Below, one piece after another: positions 1-7,941 of a DNA stretch of 23,864 nucleotides (positions are counted from its first letter, which is position 1; the number at the start of each line of letters is the position of its first letter). The notes below the pieces were generated by a model. That model saw only the letters and a list, made by a program, of their open reading frames with translations, searched no databases and had not been told where the DNA came from. A program made the translations under genes and the position numbers. The stretch comes from a virus. The DNA lies in IMG/VR virus record IMGVR_UViG_3300034061_005199, positions 1-23,864 of that record; one strand, 5' to 3'.

Positions 1-61
1 AATTATGTTCGAAATAATAATTTGGATATCTTTCTGATAGTGGGTAAACTCTTACTTTCAT
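1..61 (-). CDS. Partial CDS, N-terminus only, unknown product
   Basis: An ATG at 61-59 on the minus strand opens a frame that runs off the window edge with no stop; the visible residues read MKVRVYPLSERYPNYYFEHN. A TATCTTTG box lies only four bases before the ATG, so a transcript would have almost no leader. The gene follows the terminator of the DUF932-like gene. Twenty residues are too few to name a family. The call rests on the open frame, the promoter-like box and the consistent gene direction. Confidence 0.45.
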   Translation of the reverse strand, partial: MKVRVYPLSERYPNYYFEHN

Positions 62-65
62 ACCA

Positions 66-73
66 CAAAGATA
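66..73 (-). promoter_or_regulatory. Bacteroidota-type -7 box (TATCTTTG) for the partial gene
   Basis: The minus strand reads TATCTTTG, an exact match to the TAnnTTTG -7 consensus known for Bacteroidota primary sigma factor. It sits directly after the T-run of the upstream terminator and four bases before an ATG. No good TTTG is seen at the -33 spacing. Confidence 0.45.
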
Positions 74-74
74 T

Positions 75-106
75 AAAAAAAATGGGAACCTAAAAAGATT
101 CCCATT
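75..106 (-). terminator. Rho-independent terminator of the DUF932-like gene
   Basis: On the minus strand an 8-bp perfect stem (AATGGGAA / TTCCCATT, 10-base loop) is followed by a T run. It lies 20 bases past the stop codon of the gene ending at 127. Confidence 0.8.
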
Positions 107-126
107 GATTTTTTCTAACTAATTTT

Positions 127-1227
127 TTAGAAAACAAATTCACAATCATGTTCCTTTTTGAACATAAATAAACCAGCTTGTTTTCTCAAATCAGCTTTCG
201 CATATTCACCGATACCCATACCATAATCGTGAGATGCCACATCAGTCAAAGAGTTAAGAAGTTCCCAAGAAGTCATGTTAGTCTTAGCATTTTTCCAATG
301 ACGATTAGTCAAAGTATCAAGGTTGTAACCTTTTTGATTGTAATCTGCCTTAATTTCGTTTGTAGGGAAGAAACGGTCAAGAACTGCCTCAACACGTGCG
401 TCATTCTTGTCAGTAACTTTGTTTGCCACCATTTCACGAAGTTTCATAACTTCATTATAAGAAGCTGAAATTGAATTCATTTTTCTTACTTGGTCAGAAA
501 ACACCCCTTGAAATTTTTGGTTAGTTTCAGCCAAACCTTTAACATCTGTCATAAATTTGTTGATACTTTCAATAGAGTTATCCATCAAACGAGGACCCAT
601 TTCAAGACGACGAGGACCAACCATCCCGTTCTCACAAACAAGACGAAGAATATAAGGGTCAATTGCGATATCCTCAGTAGGACCTGCGGTTACAATAACA
701 CCTGTATGGAAAGCTTCATCCTTCAAATCAGGAATATCAAAACCCCAATTACTTTTTACAGTAGAGATTTGGATGTTTCCGTCACTTGAGATTGACATGT
801 TACCAACATCCAATTGGTGGTCATTGATTACATTTTCAACCATATCAAAATAGAAATCTGTTGAAATGTATGGTTTACTTGCGTCAGTGATAGCCACAAC
901 TCTCATAGTTGAAGGGGATATATAAATCGCCACTTTCATGTCTTTTTGAGTTGCCATCTTGGTTTTAATGACTTTTACCAATTGGTTACGAGAATTCATA
1001 CCGAAGATATCAGTAAATTTACCCATAAAAGAATCACTAATCTTAAGAGTTTTAAGTAATGACTTAAAAGCCCCAGACGATAGTTTTAATTTTACTCCGT
1101 CAATAGAGATATTACCATTACGACTTTCAACATCTTCAAAATCAATGTTAAGTTCAGCAAGAGTCATATTCTTACGGATGGGATAATTGTCTTTTACTTC
1201 TTTTTTAAAATTTTCGTAGTTTTCCAT
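127..1227 (-). CDS. DUF932-like phage/plasmid protein
   Basis: A 366-residue soluble protein with no signal peptide or membrane segment. It resembles the DUF932 (phage/plasmid-like TIGR03299) family: a central LVCENGMVGP segment (about residues 195-205) matches the family's 'VCxNGMV' core, and near the C-terminus TSWELLNSLTDVASHDYG matches the usual 'W.LYNAVTEYA.H' segment. The molecular role of this family is not established; it is common in phages and plasmids near replication and recombination genes, as here beside a RecA-type ATPase. It has its own TATATTTG promoter-like box and a strong terminator, so it is probably transcribed alone. The family call is from memory of the motifs. Confidence 0.6.
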   Translation of the reverse strand: MENYENFKKEVKDNYPIRKNMTLAELNIDFEDVESRNGNISIDGVKLKLSSGAFKSLLKTLKISDSFMGKFTDIFGMNSRNQLVKVIKTKMATQKDMKVAIYISPSTMRVVAITDASKPYISTDFYFDMVENVINDHQLDVGNMSISSDGNIQISTVKSNWGFDIPDLKDEAFHTGVIVTAGPTEDIAIDPYILRLVCENGMVGPRRLEMGPRLMDNSIESINKFMTDVKGLAETNQKFQGVFSDQVRKMNSISASYNEVMKLREMVANKVTDKNDARVEAVLDRFFPTNEIKADYNQKGYNLDTLTNRHWKNAKTNMTSWELLNSLTDVASHDYGMGIGEYAKADLRKQAGLFMFKKEHDCEFVF

Positions 1228-1245
1228 ATTTTTTTATTGTTTATA

Positions 1246-1276
1246 CAAATATAATGATTTTTTTAATAAATACAAC
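1246..1276 (-). promoter_or_regulatory. Bacteroidota-type promoter (GTTG-N19-TATATTTG)
   Basis: On the minus strand a GTTG at 1276-1273 is followed after exactly 19 bases by TATATTTG at 1253-1246, fitting the Bacteroidota -33/-7 pattern (TTTG, 19-21 bases, TAnnTTTG). The start codon follows about 19 bases later. Confidence 0.6.
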
Positions 1277-1289
1277 ACTTTATAGATAA

Positions 1290-2303
1290 TTATCTACCCA
1301 TTTGGATTATTCTTTCCGCCTCAATTTCATCATCAGATTCACCCTCAAACTCTCTCATTATTTGTTCTTCAGTTTCACTAGTAAATAAAACATCACTAAC
1401 GGTATCTTCTTCAACAAATTCTTTTACCAAAGGAACCTTACTATAAATTTCTTTGTCAGAAGTTTCTGATTGTTGGAGAAGTTCCAAAAGTTTTTGGTCA
1501 TTTTCATTTTGAAATGAATCCATTTGTTTTTGAATTTCAATAGCCTTTTCTAACTCATTGTATTTTTTAGAGTCATAGTTAATCTCACCACTAATTTTAT
1601 CTAAAACCATATAAAGTTTTTTACGTGTATCACCTCTACGGTTTTTAACATAAACTAAATAACGTTGTCCAGTAACTTCATCAACACGAACAAACATCAT
1701 AGCTGTTGTATTGTGTTTAAGTTTAGTAGAACCTGCGTACTCACCACCTTTAGTGATATGTTGGATAACATCGAAAGATGTATATTTTTTAAGTTCGTTT
1801 TGACCTTTAGTGTGTTTAACTAATAGATTAATTAACCAAGTTTCAACGGTTGAAGCGTTCATCTTACTTTGTGAGTCTTTGATTTTATCTTTCACATCCA
1901 TAAAAGAGTCCATGATAACATAATCCCAACCCATATCAAGAGCTTGTTCCAAGGCTAATTTAGGATTTTCATAATCCGCCATGTAAAGTGTATTCAAATT
2001 CATTAATTGTGGGAGTTCTTCAGCTAATTCACGGTTGTCAATTGGATTCATTTCAGATGAAATATAAAGACATTTTTTGTCGGGGTTATAACGTTCAATA
2101 CCAGTCATTTTATCAACTAACATTGTGGTTTTACCTGAACCTGGTTCACCAACTACAACCGAAATGGTTGCTGGCATGGTACCACCTTTTTTAGATATTA
2201 CAGTATCGATGAATTTACCACTTTTTAATGGGATAAAAACTTCAGGCGGAAAATTAAAGTCAGTTAGTTTTACAATTTGTACCGATTCTTTTTGTTTTGT
2301 CAT
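1290..2303 (-). CDS. RecA-superfamily ATPase, RadA/DnaB-like
   Basis: A 337-residue P-loop ATPase. Walker A is GEPGSGKT (residues 52-59) and Walker B is in WDYVIMDSF (about 126-134). The later segments AGSTKLKHNTTAMMFVR and VKNRRGDTRKK resemble the RadA/Sms core ('AGPR.LEH.VD', 'KNRFG'). It lacks the N-terminal zinc finger and C-terminal Lon-like domain of bacterial RadA, so it is the ATPase core plus an acidic, Glu-rich C-terminal tail (about 270-337). In phages such proteins act in recombination, branch migration or helicase loading; which one applies here cannot be read from the sequence. It has its own promoter-like box and lies divergent to the DUF3310 gene. A KaiC- or DnaB-type role is the alternative. 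Confidence 0.7.
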   Translation of the reverse strand: MTKQKESVQIVKLTDFNFPPEVFIPLKSGKFIDTVISKKGGTMPATISVVVGEPGSGKTTMLVDKMTGIERYNPDKKCLYISSEMNPIDNRELAEELPQLMNLNTLYMADYENPKLALEQALDMGWDYVIMDSFMDVKDKIKDSQSKMNASTVETWLINLLVKHTKGQNELKKYTSFDVIQHITKGGEYAGSTKLKHNTTAMMFVRVDEVTGQRYLVYVKNRRGDTRKKLYMVLDKISGEINYDSKKYNELEKAIEIQKQMDSFQNENDQKLLELLQQSETSDKEIYSKVPLVKEFVEEDTVSDVLFTSETEEQIMREFEGESDDEIEAERIIQMGR

Positions 2304-2333
2304 ACAGTTTGTGTTTAGTTTTATTTACTCTTA

Positions 2334-2365
2334 CAAAGATATAATATTGTTATTTAACAAACAAA
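2334..2365 (-). promoter_or_regulatory. Bacteroidota-type promoter (TTTG-N20-TATCTTTG)
   Basis: The minus strand has TTTG at 2365-2362, a 20-base spacer, then TATCTTTG at 2341-2334, a full match to the Bacteroidota consensus. It would drive the RecA-type ATPase with a leader of about 30 bases. The region is shared with the divergent DUF3310 gene. Confidence 0.65.
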
Positions 2366-2372
2366 TTTATTT

Positions 2373-2609
2373 ATGGAAAACAAAGAAATGGTTAGTCATC
2401 CACAACATTATGGTGGTAAAGATAACGTTTATGAGGCAATTAAAGTAATAGATGCTTGGGATTTAGGATTTTCTTTGGGGAATACCATAAAATATATCTC
2501 AAGAGCTGGTAAAAAGAATCAAACTAAAGAATTAGAGGATTTAAAAAAAGCCTTATGGTATTTAAATCACCATATTAAAACATTAGAAAGTAAATTGAAA
2601 GAAAATTAG
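2373..2609 (+). CDS. DUF3310 protein (SaV-like, often called phage nucleotide kinase)
   Basis: A 78-residue protein. The order of motifs is that of DUF3310: VSHPQHYGG near the N-terminus (residues 6-14), then IKVIDAWDLGFSLGNTIKYI and SRAGKK, ending with LEDLKKALWYLNHHI. These small proteins are very widespread in tailed phages; annotations as nucleotide kinase are inherited and the activity is not proven. It reads divergently from the RecA-type ATPase and is 28 bases upstream of the DHH gene. No clear promoter of its own is seen on the plus strand, though AATTTAT lies just before the ATG. Confidence 0.85.
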   Translation: MENKEMVSHPQHYGGKDNVYEAIKVIDAWDLGFSLGNTIKYISRAGKKNQTKELEDLKKALWYLNHHIKTLESKLKEN

Positions 2610-2611
2610 TG

Positions 2612-2619
2612 ATATTTAT
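2612..2619 (+). promoter_or_regulatory. ATATTTAT box before the DHH gene (possible late promoter)
   Basis: GATATTTATTATT lies between the DUF3310 stop and the DHH start, 18 bases before the ATG. It is one of nine such boxes before gene starts in this window. Promoter function is inferred from this recurrence. Confidence 0.45.
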
Positions 2620-2637
2620 TATTAAAGTAATTTTTCA

Positions 2638-4068
2638 ATGTCAACTTTATTATTAGAAAACAAATATCTCATAACTGAATCTGGTATCAGAGATATAAAC
2701 AAATTAGCACAACGTTATGATAACGCTAAAATATACTTCCACCAAGACTTAGATGGTGTAACCACCGCTATTGCAATGAAAAACTACCTTGAACAAAATG
2801 GTATCAAAGTTGTTGAAACAGAAGTTATACAGTATGGTGATAAAGAATTTAGTATTAAAAAACCAATGGCAAGAGGTGATATAATGCCGGTTTTGGTTGA
2901 CTTTGCACACGGTAAACCAATGTTTGTTATTCATACTGATCATCACGATAAACAGGTTGGTGCTGAAAAAGGAGCGTCAACATCTTTTAGACAATCACGT
3001 TCAAACGTTGAAACTATTTCACAAATAGTTTCCCCAAAAGAAATATTCCCATACTTAGATGTTTTAATGATTTCTACTGTTGATAGTGCGGATTATGCTA
3101 AAATGGGTATTACCCCTGAACAAGTTATGAACTATGTGTTTGTTTTGGATAAGGAAAAAAGTCTTGAAAAGAATAAAAAGATGATGGCCCTTGTAACTAA
3201 CAAATTATTGTTAGCTTATAAAAACAAACCTAAATTTTTAGAAAGGCTGGTTATGGAATCTTCCGCATCCCTTTTAAGTATATATCAAAATATAGTTAGA
3301 TTAGCAAAAGAAGAAGGTTATACTTCACCTGAAGTAATGACACAACACGCTAAGGAATACGCTGAATCAATGAAGACTAGTAAAAATGTATCATATGACC
3401 CTACAACTGGTATTATTTCACAGTATGGTGGTGGTTACATGGTAAAACCTGGTTCTTATGATAGATACGTACCTTTTAAAAACTTTCCTGAGGCTAATTT
3501 CTTAATTATAGCATGGCCTTTAGGTTTACTACAAGCTAGTTGTAACCCATTTAAGGCTGAAAGAAGTCTTAAAGGTGTTAATTTGGGTGAAATAGCTCAA
3601 GAAGTTTTAGTCAAATTTAAACCACAATTAGAACAGTTTGAAATTACTGTTGATACAATCAAATATTTTGCTGAAAAACACAAAGATTTTAGTCAAGAAT
3701 CAGTTGGTTTTACCTATAATGACCTTATGGCAATTTATGGTCAGACAGAAGGTGGTATCACTGGTTTAAATACGGTACCCGAAGGTGCTAAAGAAGGTTA
3801 CACGGTTGAAAGGTGGAGGGAAGCTATTAAAAAAGTTATGGATAAACCTTATACAAGTTTGGGTGAGAAAGAAATTAAAGCCTTAAAAATGTTAAAAGTT
3901 TCGGGGTGGGATATCATTCAAGCTAATAGTGGTGGTCACAAGTGTATAACCAATATTTCAGGTCTTATGTATTTTGGAAAACAAGGTGTACCTTATCTTA
4001 AAGAATTTCAAGCTGAGTTTGAAAAAGAACTTAGAACAAAAATATTAACAAACAATCAAACAAAATAA
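2638..4068 (+). CDS. DHH-family phosphoesterase (RecJ/NrnA-like)
   Basis: A 476-residue protein with the metal-binding motifs of the DHH superfamily in order: HQDLDGVTTA (motif I, D37 and D39), VLVDFAHG (D88), TDHHD (motif III, residues 100-104) and STVDSADYA. Near the C-terminus NSGGHKCITNISG (GGH at 432-434) matches the substrate-binding GGH of the DHHA1 domain. The family are Mn-dependent hydrolases: RecJ single-strand 5' exonucleases, nanoRNases and cyclic dinucleotide phosphodiesterases. Being longer than NrnA (about 320 residues) and shorter than RecJ (about 570), its substrate is open; DNA degradation or repair fits the nearby RadA-type ATPase. It ends in a two-way terminator. Confidence 0.82.
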   Translation: MSTLLLENKYLITESGIRDINKLAQRYDNAKIYFHQDLDGVTTAIAMKNYLEQNGIKVVETEVIQYGDKEFSIKKPMARGDIMPVLVDFAHGKPMFVIHTDHHDKQVGAEKGASTSFRQSRSNVETISQIVSPKEIFPYLDVLMISTVDSADYAKMGITPEQVMNYVFVLDKEKSLEKNKKMMALVTNKLLLAYKNKPKFLERLVMESSASLLSIYQNIVRLAKEEGYTSPEVMTQHAKEYAESMKTSKNVSYDPTTGIISQYGGGYMVKPGSYDRYVPFKNFPEANFLIIAWPLGLLQASCNPFKAERSLKGVNLGEIAQEVLVKFKPQLEQFEITVDTIKYFAEKHKDFSQESVGFTYNDLMAIYGQTEGGITGLNTVPEGAKEGYTVERWREAIKKVMDKPYTSLGEKEIKALKMLKVSGWDIIQANSGGHKCITNISGLMYFGKQGVPYLKEFQAEFEKELRTKILTNNQTK

Positions 4069-4093
4069 AAAAGGGGTTTTTAACCCCTTTTTT
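4067..4093. terminator. Two-way terminator between DHH and glucosaminidase genes
   Basis: A perfect palindrome, AAAAAAGGGGTT / AACCCCTTTTTT with a 3-base loop, has T runs on both strands and lies between two convergent genes. It overlaps both stop codons by a few bases. Confidence 0.9.
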
Positions 4094-4688
4094 AATCTTT
4101 AACATATTTTTCAATATTATCAGCAATGTTTTTTAAATCGGAAAGGTAATTCACGTTTCCCGGGTGTTCGGTATCAAAATAATTCATCTCTTTTAAAAAC
4201 TGTAAGTAATCTTCTTCTGTTTTTATTTTACTTAAACCTATATAAGTTTGGTAAAAAGCATAATCTATGACAGCGTCCTTCCAAGTATCGTAATAAGCGT
4301 GTCCGTGTTGTGACCCATTTTGTTTATTTGGTCTTTTATTAGCCTCTTTCATACCAAAAGGGTTGTGATTATCTTTCCATATTCTAGATTTAAACCCACT
4401 TTCTTTAATTGCTTGAGCAAAAACAAGATTAGGAAACTTAATATTAATTTTTTTCAGGTATTCGTAAAAATTTTTCTTACTAAAAGAGTTATTTTCAGAA
4501 TCCATGTAAAGTAAAACAACATCATTTTCCGTTATCTTTTCATTTTTACCCACTTTTACCCCTTGTTTGTAACAAATAACGCTAATTACAAAATAAAACC
4601 ATATAACTGCTAATATTACAAATAAAATAGTTTTAGGATTTATTTTAACCATTTCAAGTCCTGTTTTGTCCCATCGATAAATTTTCAT
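4092..4688 (-). CDS. Membrane-anchored glucosaminidase (GH73/FlgJ-like), candidate endolysin
   Basis: A 198-residue protein. Residues 19-40 form one hydrophobic segment (TILFVILAVIWFYFVISVICY) after a basic N-terminus, a signal anchor placing the rest in the periplasm. The C-terminal 130 residues carry the glucosaminidase (PF01832) pattern: VFAQAIKESGFKS with the likely catalytic Glu96, then NHNPFGMKE (about 107-115), and a YDTWKDAVIDYA segment typical of the fold. It would cut the glycan strand of peptidoglycan. An endolysin role is inferred; a virion or entry lysin is less likely with this anchor. It has its own TATATTTG box and is flanked by terminators on both sides. Confidence 0.8.
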   Translation of the reverse strand: MKIYRWDKTGLEMVKINPKTILFVILAVIWFYFVISVICYKQGVKVGKNEKITENDVVLLYMDSENNSFSKKNFYEYLKKINIKFPNLVFAQAIKESGFKSRIWKDNHNPFGMKEANKRPNKQNGSQHGHAYYDTWKDAVIDYAFYQTYIGLSKIKTEEDYLQFLKEMNYFDTEHPGNVNYLSDLKNIADNIEKYVKD

Positions 4689-4711
4689 AATTTAATTTTT
4701 TTTAATTTAAA

Positions 4712-4719
4712 CAAATATA
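4712..4719 (-). promoter_or_regulatory. Bacteroidota-type -7 box (TATATTTG) for the glucosaminidase gene
   Basis: The minus strand reads TATATTTG 23 bases before the start codon. The -33 position falls in the T run of the ClpC terminator and has no clear TTTG. Confidence 0.5.
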
Positions 4720-4733
4720 ATCAAAATATTAAC

Positions 4734-4761
4734 AAAAAACCCCTCAAAAGAGGGGTTTTTT
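4734..4761 (-). terminator. Rho-independent terminator of the ClpC gene
   Basis: A 12-bp perfect stem (AAAAAACCCCTC / GAGGGGTTTTTT, loop AAAA) begins four bases past the ClpC stop. It is symmetrical, so it could work in either direction, but only the minus-strand gene ends here. Confidence 0.88.
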
Positions 4762-4765
4762 AGTA

Positions 4766-7282
4766 TTACTTACCTTTATCTTCCTTTTTTTTAGAATTTT
4801 TAGGTTTTTTGATATCAACTTTAACATCTTCAATTTTGGTATTGTAAGAAATTGTGATTGTATCACCAATACTAAGTTCACCCTCGAGTACTTTTTCAGA
4901 AATTGGGTCTTCTACGTACTTTTGGATTGCTCTATTTAAAGGACGTGCTCCATATTTTTCGTCATAACCTTTTTCAACCAAATACTCTTTTAAAGTATCT
5001 TCAATTTTAAGGACATAACCCATTTCTTTAACACGACCAACTACTTCACTTAAAGGAATATCGACAATTCTCTTAATATTTTCTTTGTCAAGTGATTTGA
5101 AAACAATAACATCGTCGATACGATTTAAAAATTCAGGTGAAAAGGCCTTCTTTAATGAATCTTGTATCACACCTTCAGCTATTTCATCGTGAGCATTATT
5201 TTTAGATTGAGTACCAAAACCCACACCAGTTCCAAACTCTTGAAGTTTACGAGCTCCTACGTTTGAAGTCATAATGATAAGACAGTTTTTAAAATCAACT
5301 TTACGACCTAAACCATCACTTAAATGACCATCATCAAATACTTGAAGTAAAACATTAAAAACATCTGGATGTGCTTTTTCAACTTCATCTAAAAGAATTA
5401 CCGAAAATGGTTTTCTTCTAATTTTTTCAGTCAACTGACCACCTTCTTCATACCCAACATAACCTGGAGGAGCCCCGATTAATTTAGATACCGTGTGTTT
5501 TTCCATATACTCAGACATGTCAACACGAATTAAAGATTCAGGAGAACCAAAAATACTTTCAGCTAACATTTTAGCTAAGTGAGTTTTACCTACACCTGTT
5601 GGACCTAGAAACATAAAAGAACCTATCGGTTTCTTTTGGTTTTTAATACCTACACGATTACGTTTAATTGCTTTAGTAATTTTATCGATAGCATTATCTT
5701 GACCAATAACTTTAGTCTTAATTTCCTTATCCATGTTACGGAGTTTTTCATTTTCACTTTGTGAAACTTTAGTAACAGGAATACCTGTAACCATAGAAAC
5801 AACTTTGGCAACATCATCTTCATTAACAGTAGGTCTTACTCTATCAAGATTTTTGGCCCACTCATTAGTGGAATGTTCTAAATCATCTTGTAAATGTTTT
5901 TCTTCATCACGAAGTTTTGCTGCGTCTTCATAACGTTGTTGTTTTACAACTTCAATTTTTTGACGACCTACTTCAGCTATTTTTTCTTCAAGGTCAATAA
6001 TTTCTTGTGGGGGTTTAATATGAACTTGCATTCTAGCCCCAACCTCATCTAAAATATCTATAGCTTTATCAGGTTGTTCACGGTCACTAATATAACGGTC
6101 AGCTAAATTAACACAAGCCTCAATAGCTTCAGTTGTATAATTCACCTTGTGATGGTCTTCATACTTATTCTTAATGTTGTTAAGAATTATAAGTGTTTCA
6201 TCTTTAGAAGGTGGATCAACCACTACCATTTGAAAACGTCTAGCCAAAGCTCCATCTTTTTCAATATTCTCACGATATTCGTCAAGGGTTGTTGCCCCAA
6301 TACATTGAACTTCTCCACGAGCCAAAGCTGGTTTTAAAATATTAGAAGCGTCTAGAGAACCTGAAGCATTACCCGCTCCAACCATTGTGTGAATTTCATC
6401 AATAAAAAGAATAACATCATCGGCTTTTTCAAGTTCTTGCATGATACCTTTCATTCTTTCTTCAAATTGACCCCGATATTTGGTTCCAGCAACTAAAGAT
6501 GCTAAATCCAAACTTACAACACGTTTGTCAAAAAGAATACGAGGACATTTCCTCTCAACAATTTTAAGAGCTAAACCCTCAACGATTGCGGTTTTACCCA
6601 CACCAGGTTCACCAATAAGAATTGGATTGTTCTTTTTACGTCTTGAAAGAATTTGTGACACTCTCTCAATCTCATCTTCCCTTCCAATAATTGGGTCTAT
6701 CTGACCTTCAGAGGCAAGTTTTGTAATGTCTCGACCAAAATTGTCAAGTACTGGGGTTGTTGATTTACCTTGAGCAGCTTTTTTAGCTTTTTTACCCAAG
6801 TCGTCGATTTCTTCAAAGTCTCCTGTCATATTCATTATTTTTTGTTTCTTTAAATGTAATAAAGTTTCTTTAAAAGTTCTATAGGTAATACCCTGATTTC
6901 CTAAAACTTTTGTACCGTCTAACGATTTATTTTTTAAAATAGATAAAAACAAATGTTCCACACCAATAGAATCATCACGTAATTTATCAGATTCAAGTTC
7001 AGCGGAACTGATAGCGTTTTTTGATGACTCACTAAAAGGTACTATTTTTAGTTCTACAATATTAGGATTTTTTATTTTAAATCTCAAGTAACCTTCTAAT
7101 TTTTCCATCAAATCGTCAACATCAGAACCCATGGCCTCTAACACCTCAATTACTTGATTATCATCAAGGTTTAAAATAGAAAGTAATAGATGTTCGGGTT
7201 TTATTTTGTTTTCACCAAATCTTACTGATTCTTTAAAAGCCTCTTTCATTATAGCTTTTAAATTAGGCGTCATTTTTTTCAT
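4766..7282 (-). CDS. ClpC-type AAA+ protein unfoldase
   Basis: An 838-residue Hsp100 ATPase, normal length for ClpC. In order: two N-terminal Clp-N repeats (about 1-140), first AAA+ with GEPGVGKT (about 223-230) and LFIDEIHTMVGAG, a short middle region with a UVR-type stretch (QRYEDAAKLRDEE) that marks ClpC rather than ClpA or ClpB, and a second AAA+ with GPTGVGKT (about 559-566), LLDEVEKAH and sensor NRID. A GVGF loop (about 685-688), followed by the conserved LKKAFSPEFLNRID, is where ClpC docks on ClpP. The start at 7282 is chosen because GTTAGGAAA precedes it and the residues further upstream match no Clp; 7273 is the alternative. No clpP or adaptor is nearby. Role in infection (proteolysis or remodelling) is inferred. 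Confidence 0.92.
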   Translation of the reverse strand: MKKMTPNLKAIMKEAFKESVRFGENKIKPEHLLLSILNLDDNQVIEVLEAMGSDVDDLMEKLEGYLRFKIKNPNIVELKIVPFSESSKNAISSAELESDKLRDDSIGVEHLFLSILKNKSLDGTKVLGNQGITYRTFKETLLHLKKQKIMNMTGDFEEIDDLGKKAKKAAQGKSTTPVLDNFGRDITKLASEGQIDPIIGREDEIERVSQILSRRKKNNPILIGEPGVGKTAIVEGLALKIVERKCPRILFDKRVVSLDLASLVAGTKYRGQFEERMKGIMQELEKADDVILFIDEIHTMVGAGNASGSLDASNILKPALARGEVQCIGATTLDEYRENIEKDGALARRFQMVVVDPPSKDETLIILNNIKNKYEDHHKVNYTTEAIEACVNLADRYISDREQPDKAIDILDEVGARMQVHIKPPQEIIDLEEKIAEVGRQKIEVVKQQRYEDAAKLRDEEKHLQDDLEHSTNEWAKNLDRVRPTVNEDDVAKVVSMVTGIPVTKVSQSENEKLRNMDKEIKTKVIGQDNAIDKITKAIKRNRVGIKNQKKPIGSFMFLGPTGVGKTHLAKMLAESIFGSPESLIRVDMSEYMEKHTVSKLIGAPPGYVGYEEGGQLTEKIRRKPFSVILLDEVEKAHPDVFNVLLQVFDDGHLSDGLGRKVDFKNCLIIMTSNVGARKLQEFGTGVGFGTQSKNNAHDEIAEGVIQDSLKKAFSPEFLNRIDDVIVFKSLDKENIKRIVDIPLSEVVGRVKEMGYVLKIEDTLKEYLVEKGYDEKYGARPLNRAIQKYVEDPISEKVLEGELSIGDTITISYNTKIEDVKVDIKKPKNSKKKEDKGK

Positions 7283-7302
7283 TTTCCTAACTTTATTTAA
7301 AT

Positions 7303-7310
7303 GAAATATA
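7303..7310 (-). promoter_or_regulatory. Weak -7 box (TATATTTC) for the ClpC gene
   Basis: The minus strand has TATATTTC, one base from TAnnTTTG, 20 bases before the chosen start. No -33 element is clear. It is listed because each other main minus-strand gene has a box in this place. Confidence 0.3.
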
Positions 7311-7392
7311 TTTAAAAATAAGGGAAAGAAAAGTTTACAGAACAATTCCCTTTTATTGGTAAAATTATTAGTTTTAAATAAAAATTAGACAT

Positions 7393-7584
7393 ATGTTATA
7401 CAAAAAACTTACACTTTGGATTAAAGACAATGGTTCTGTAATCGCTTTAGAATATCACAGGGTTATGGTGACAGTATCTGGTGATTACATGATACTTTCA
7501 CTTCATAATGATGATAGTACAGAAGTTACTACTGAGGTACACCATTTAAGTACCATAAAGAATTGGAAAACTTACATTAATTAA
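7393..7584 (+). CDS. Small hypothetical protein
   Basis: A 63-residue frame, MLYKKLTLWIKDNG..., rich in alternating hydrophobic and polar residues that suggest a small beta fold. No family is recognised. Its stop overlaps the start of the next gene by one base (TAATG), which supports real coding and co-translation. It begins the plus-strand run leading to thymidylate synthase. Confidence 0.6.
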   Translation: MLYKKLTLWIKDNGSVIALEYHRVMVTVSGDYMILSLHNDDSTEVTTEVHHLSTIKNWKTYIN

Positions 7585-7904
7585 TGTTTATAGAAAGAAA
7601 TGAAAAAGACGGGGTAATTTCCTGTCTTTTTAAATCATCCAATATCTTGGCATCAGATTATAATCAAGAAAAAAAAGAATTAACTATAATCTTTAACGCA
7701 GGACGTAGATATACATATTCTGATGTTAATCACAAAGATTACCATCGTTTTGAAATGGCTGAGAGTCAAGGTCAATTTTTCAATAAGTACATTAAAAAGT
7801 ACCCAACAAAGAAAAATAGTGATATTAACCCAGCAGAATTGTTAAACAGAGTAACAGAAATTTTAAATGAGCAAAATAGAACAACAATACCTAAATCTTC
7901 TTAA
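7584..7904 (+). CDS. KTSC-domain protein
   Basis: A 106-residue protein whose first 75 residues match the KTSC domain: SSNILASDYNQEKKELTIIF (about 19-38), then NAGRRYTYSDVNHKDYHRF and a QGQFFNKYI segment, the usual 'S.i...gYd....L.v.F..G..Y.Y..V....y..f..a.S.G.yfn..I'. The domain is small, of unclear role, and common in phages and at the ends of lysyl-tRNA synthetases. About 30 C-terminal residues are polar. Its last 38 bases overlap a stranded thymidylate synthase 5' fragment in another frame, showing that thyA once began inside this gene's end. Confidence 0.8.
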   Translation: MFIERNEKDGVISCLFKSSNILASDYNQEKKELTIIFNAGRRYTYSDVNHKDYHRFEMAESQGQFFNKYIKKYPTKKNSDINPAELLNRVTEILNEQNRTTIPKSS

Positions 7905-7941
7905 AGATATCTTAGAAAATGGAACAAGAAAAAATGGATGA
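7867..7941 (+). pseudogene. Stranded 5' fragment of a thymidylate synthase gene
   Basis: A 24-codon frame starts with ATG and contains the segment YLNLLKDILENGTRKNG before a stop. It matches the first 20 or so residues of the full ThyA that starts at 8818 (YQNLLRDILENGTKKE), about half identical, but differs at many codons, so it is not a recent exact copy. Its ATG lies inside the end of the KTSC gene, a normal tight phage gene junction. The simplest reading is that this is the original thyA start, cut off when the homing endonuclease region arrived with a replacement thyA 5' end. Confidence 0.72.

Noticed and set aside
5733-5933. Open frames on the plus strand opposite the ClpC gene
   Set aside because: They lie wholly within a conserved AAA+ gene and show no domain, promoter or spacing that suggests coding.
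7314-7355. AAGGGAA ... TTCCCTT inverted repeat between ClpC and the 63-residue gene
   Set aside because: The loop is long and neither neighbour ends here, both genes being transcribed away from it, so a terminator makes no sense; too weak to call an operator.
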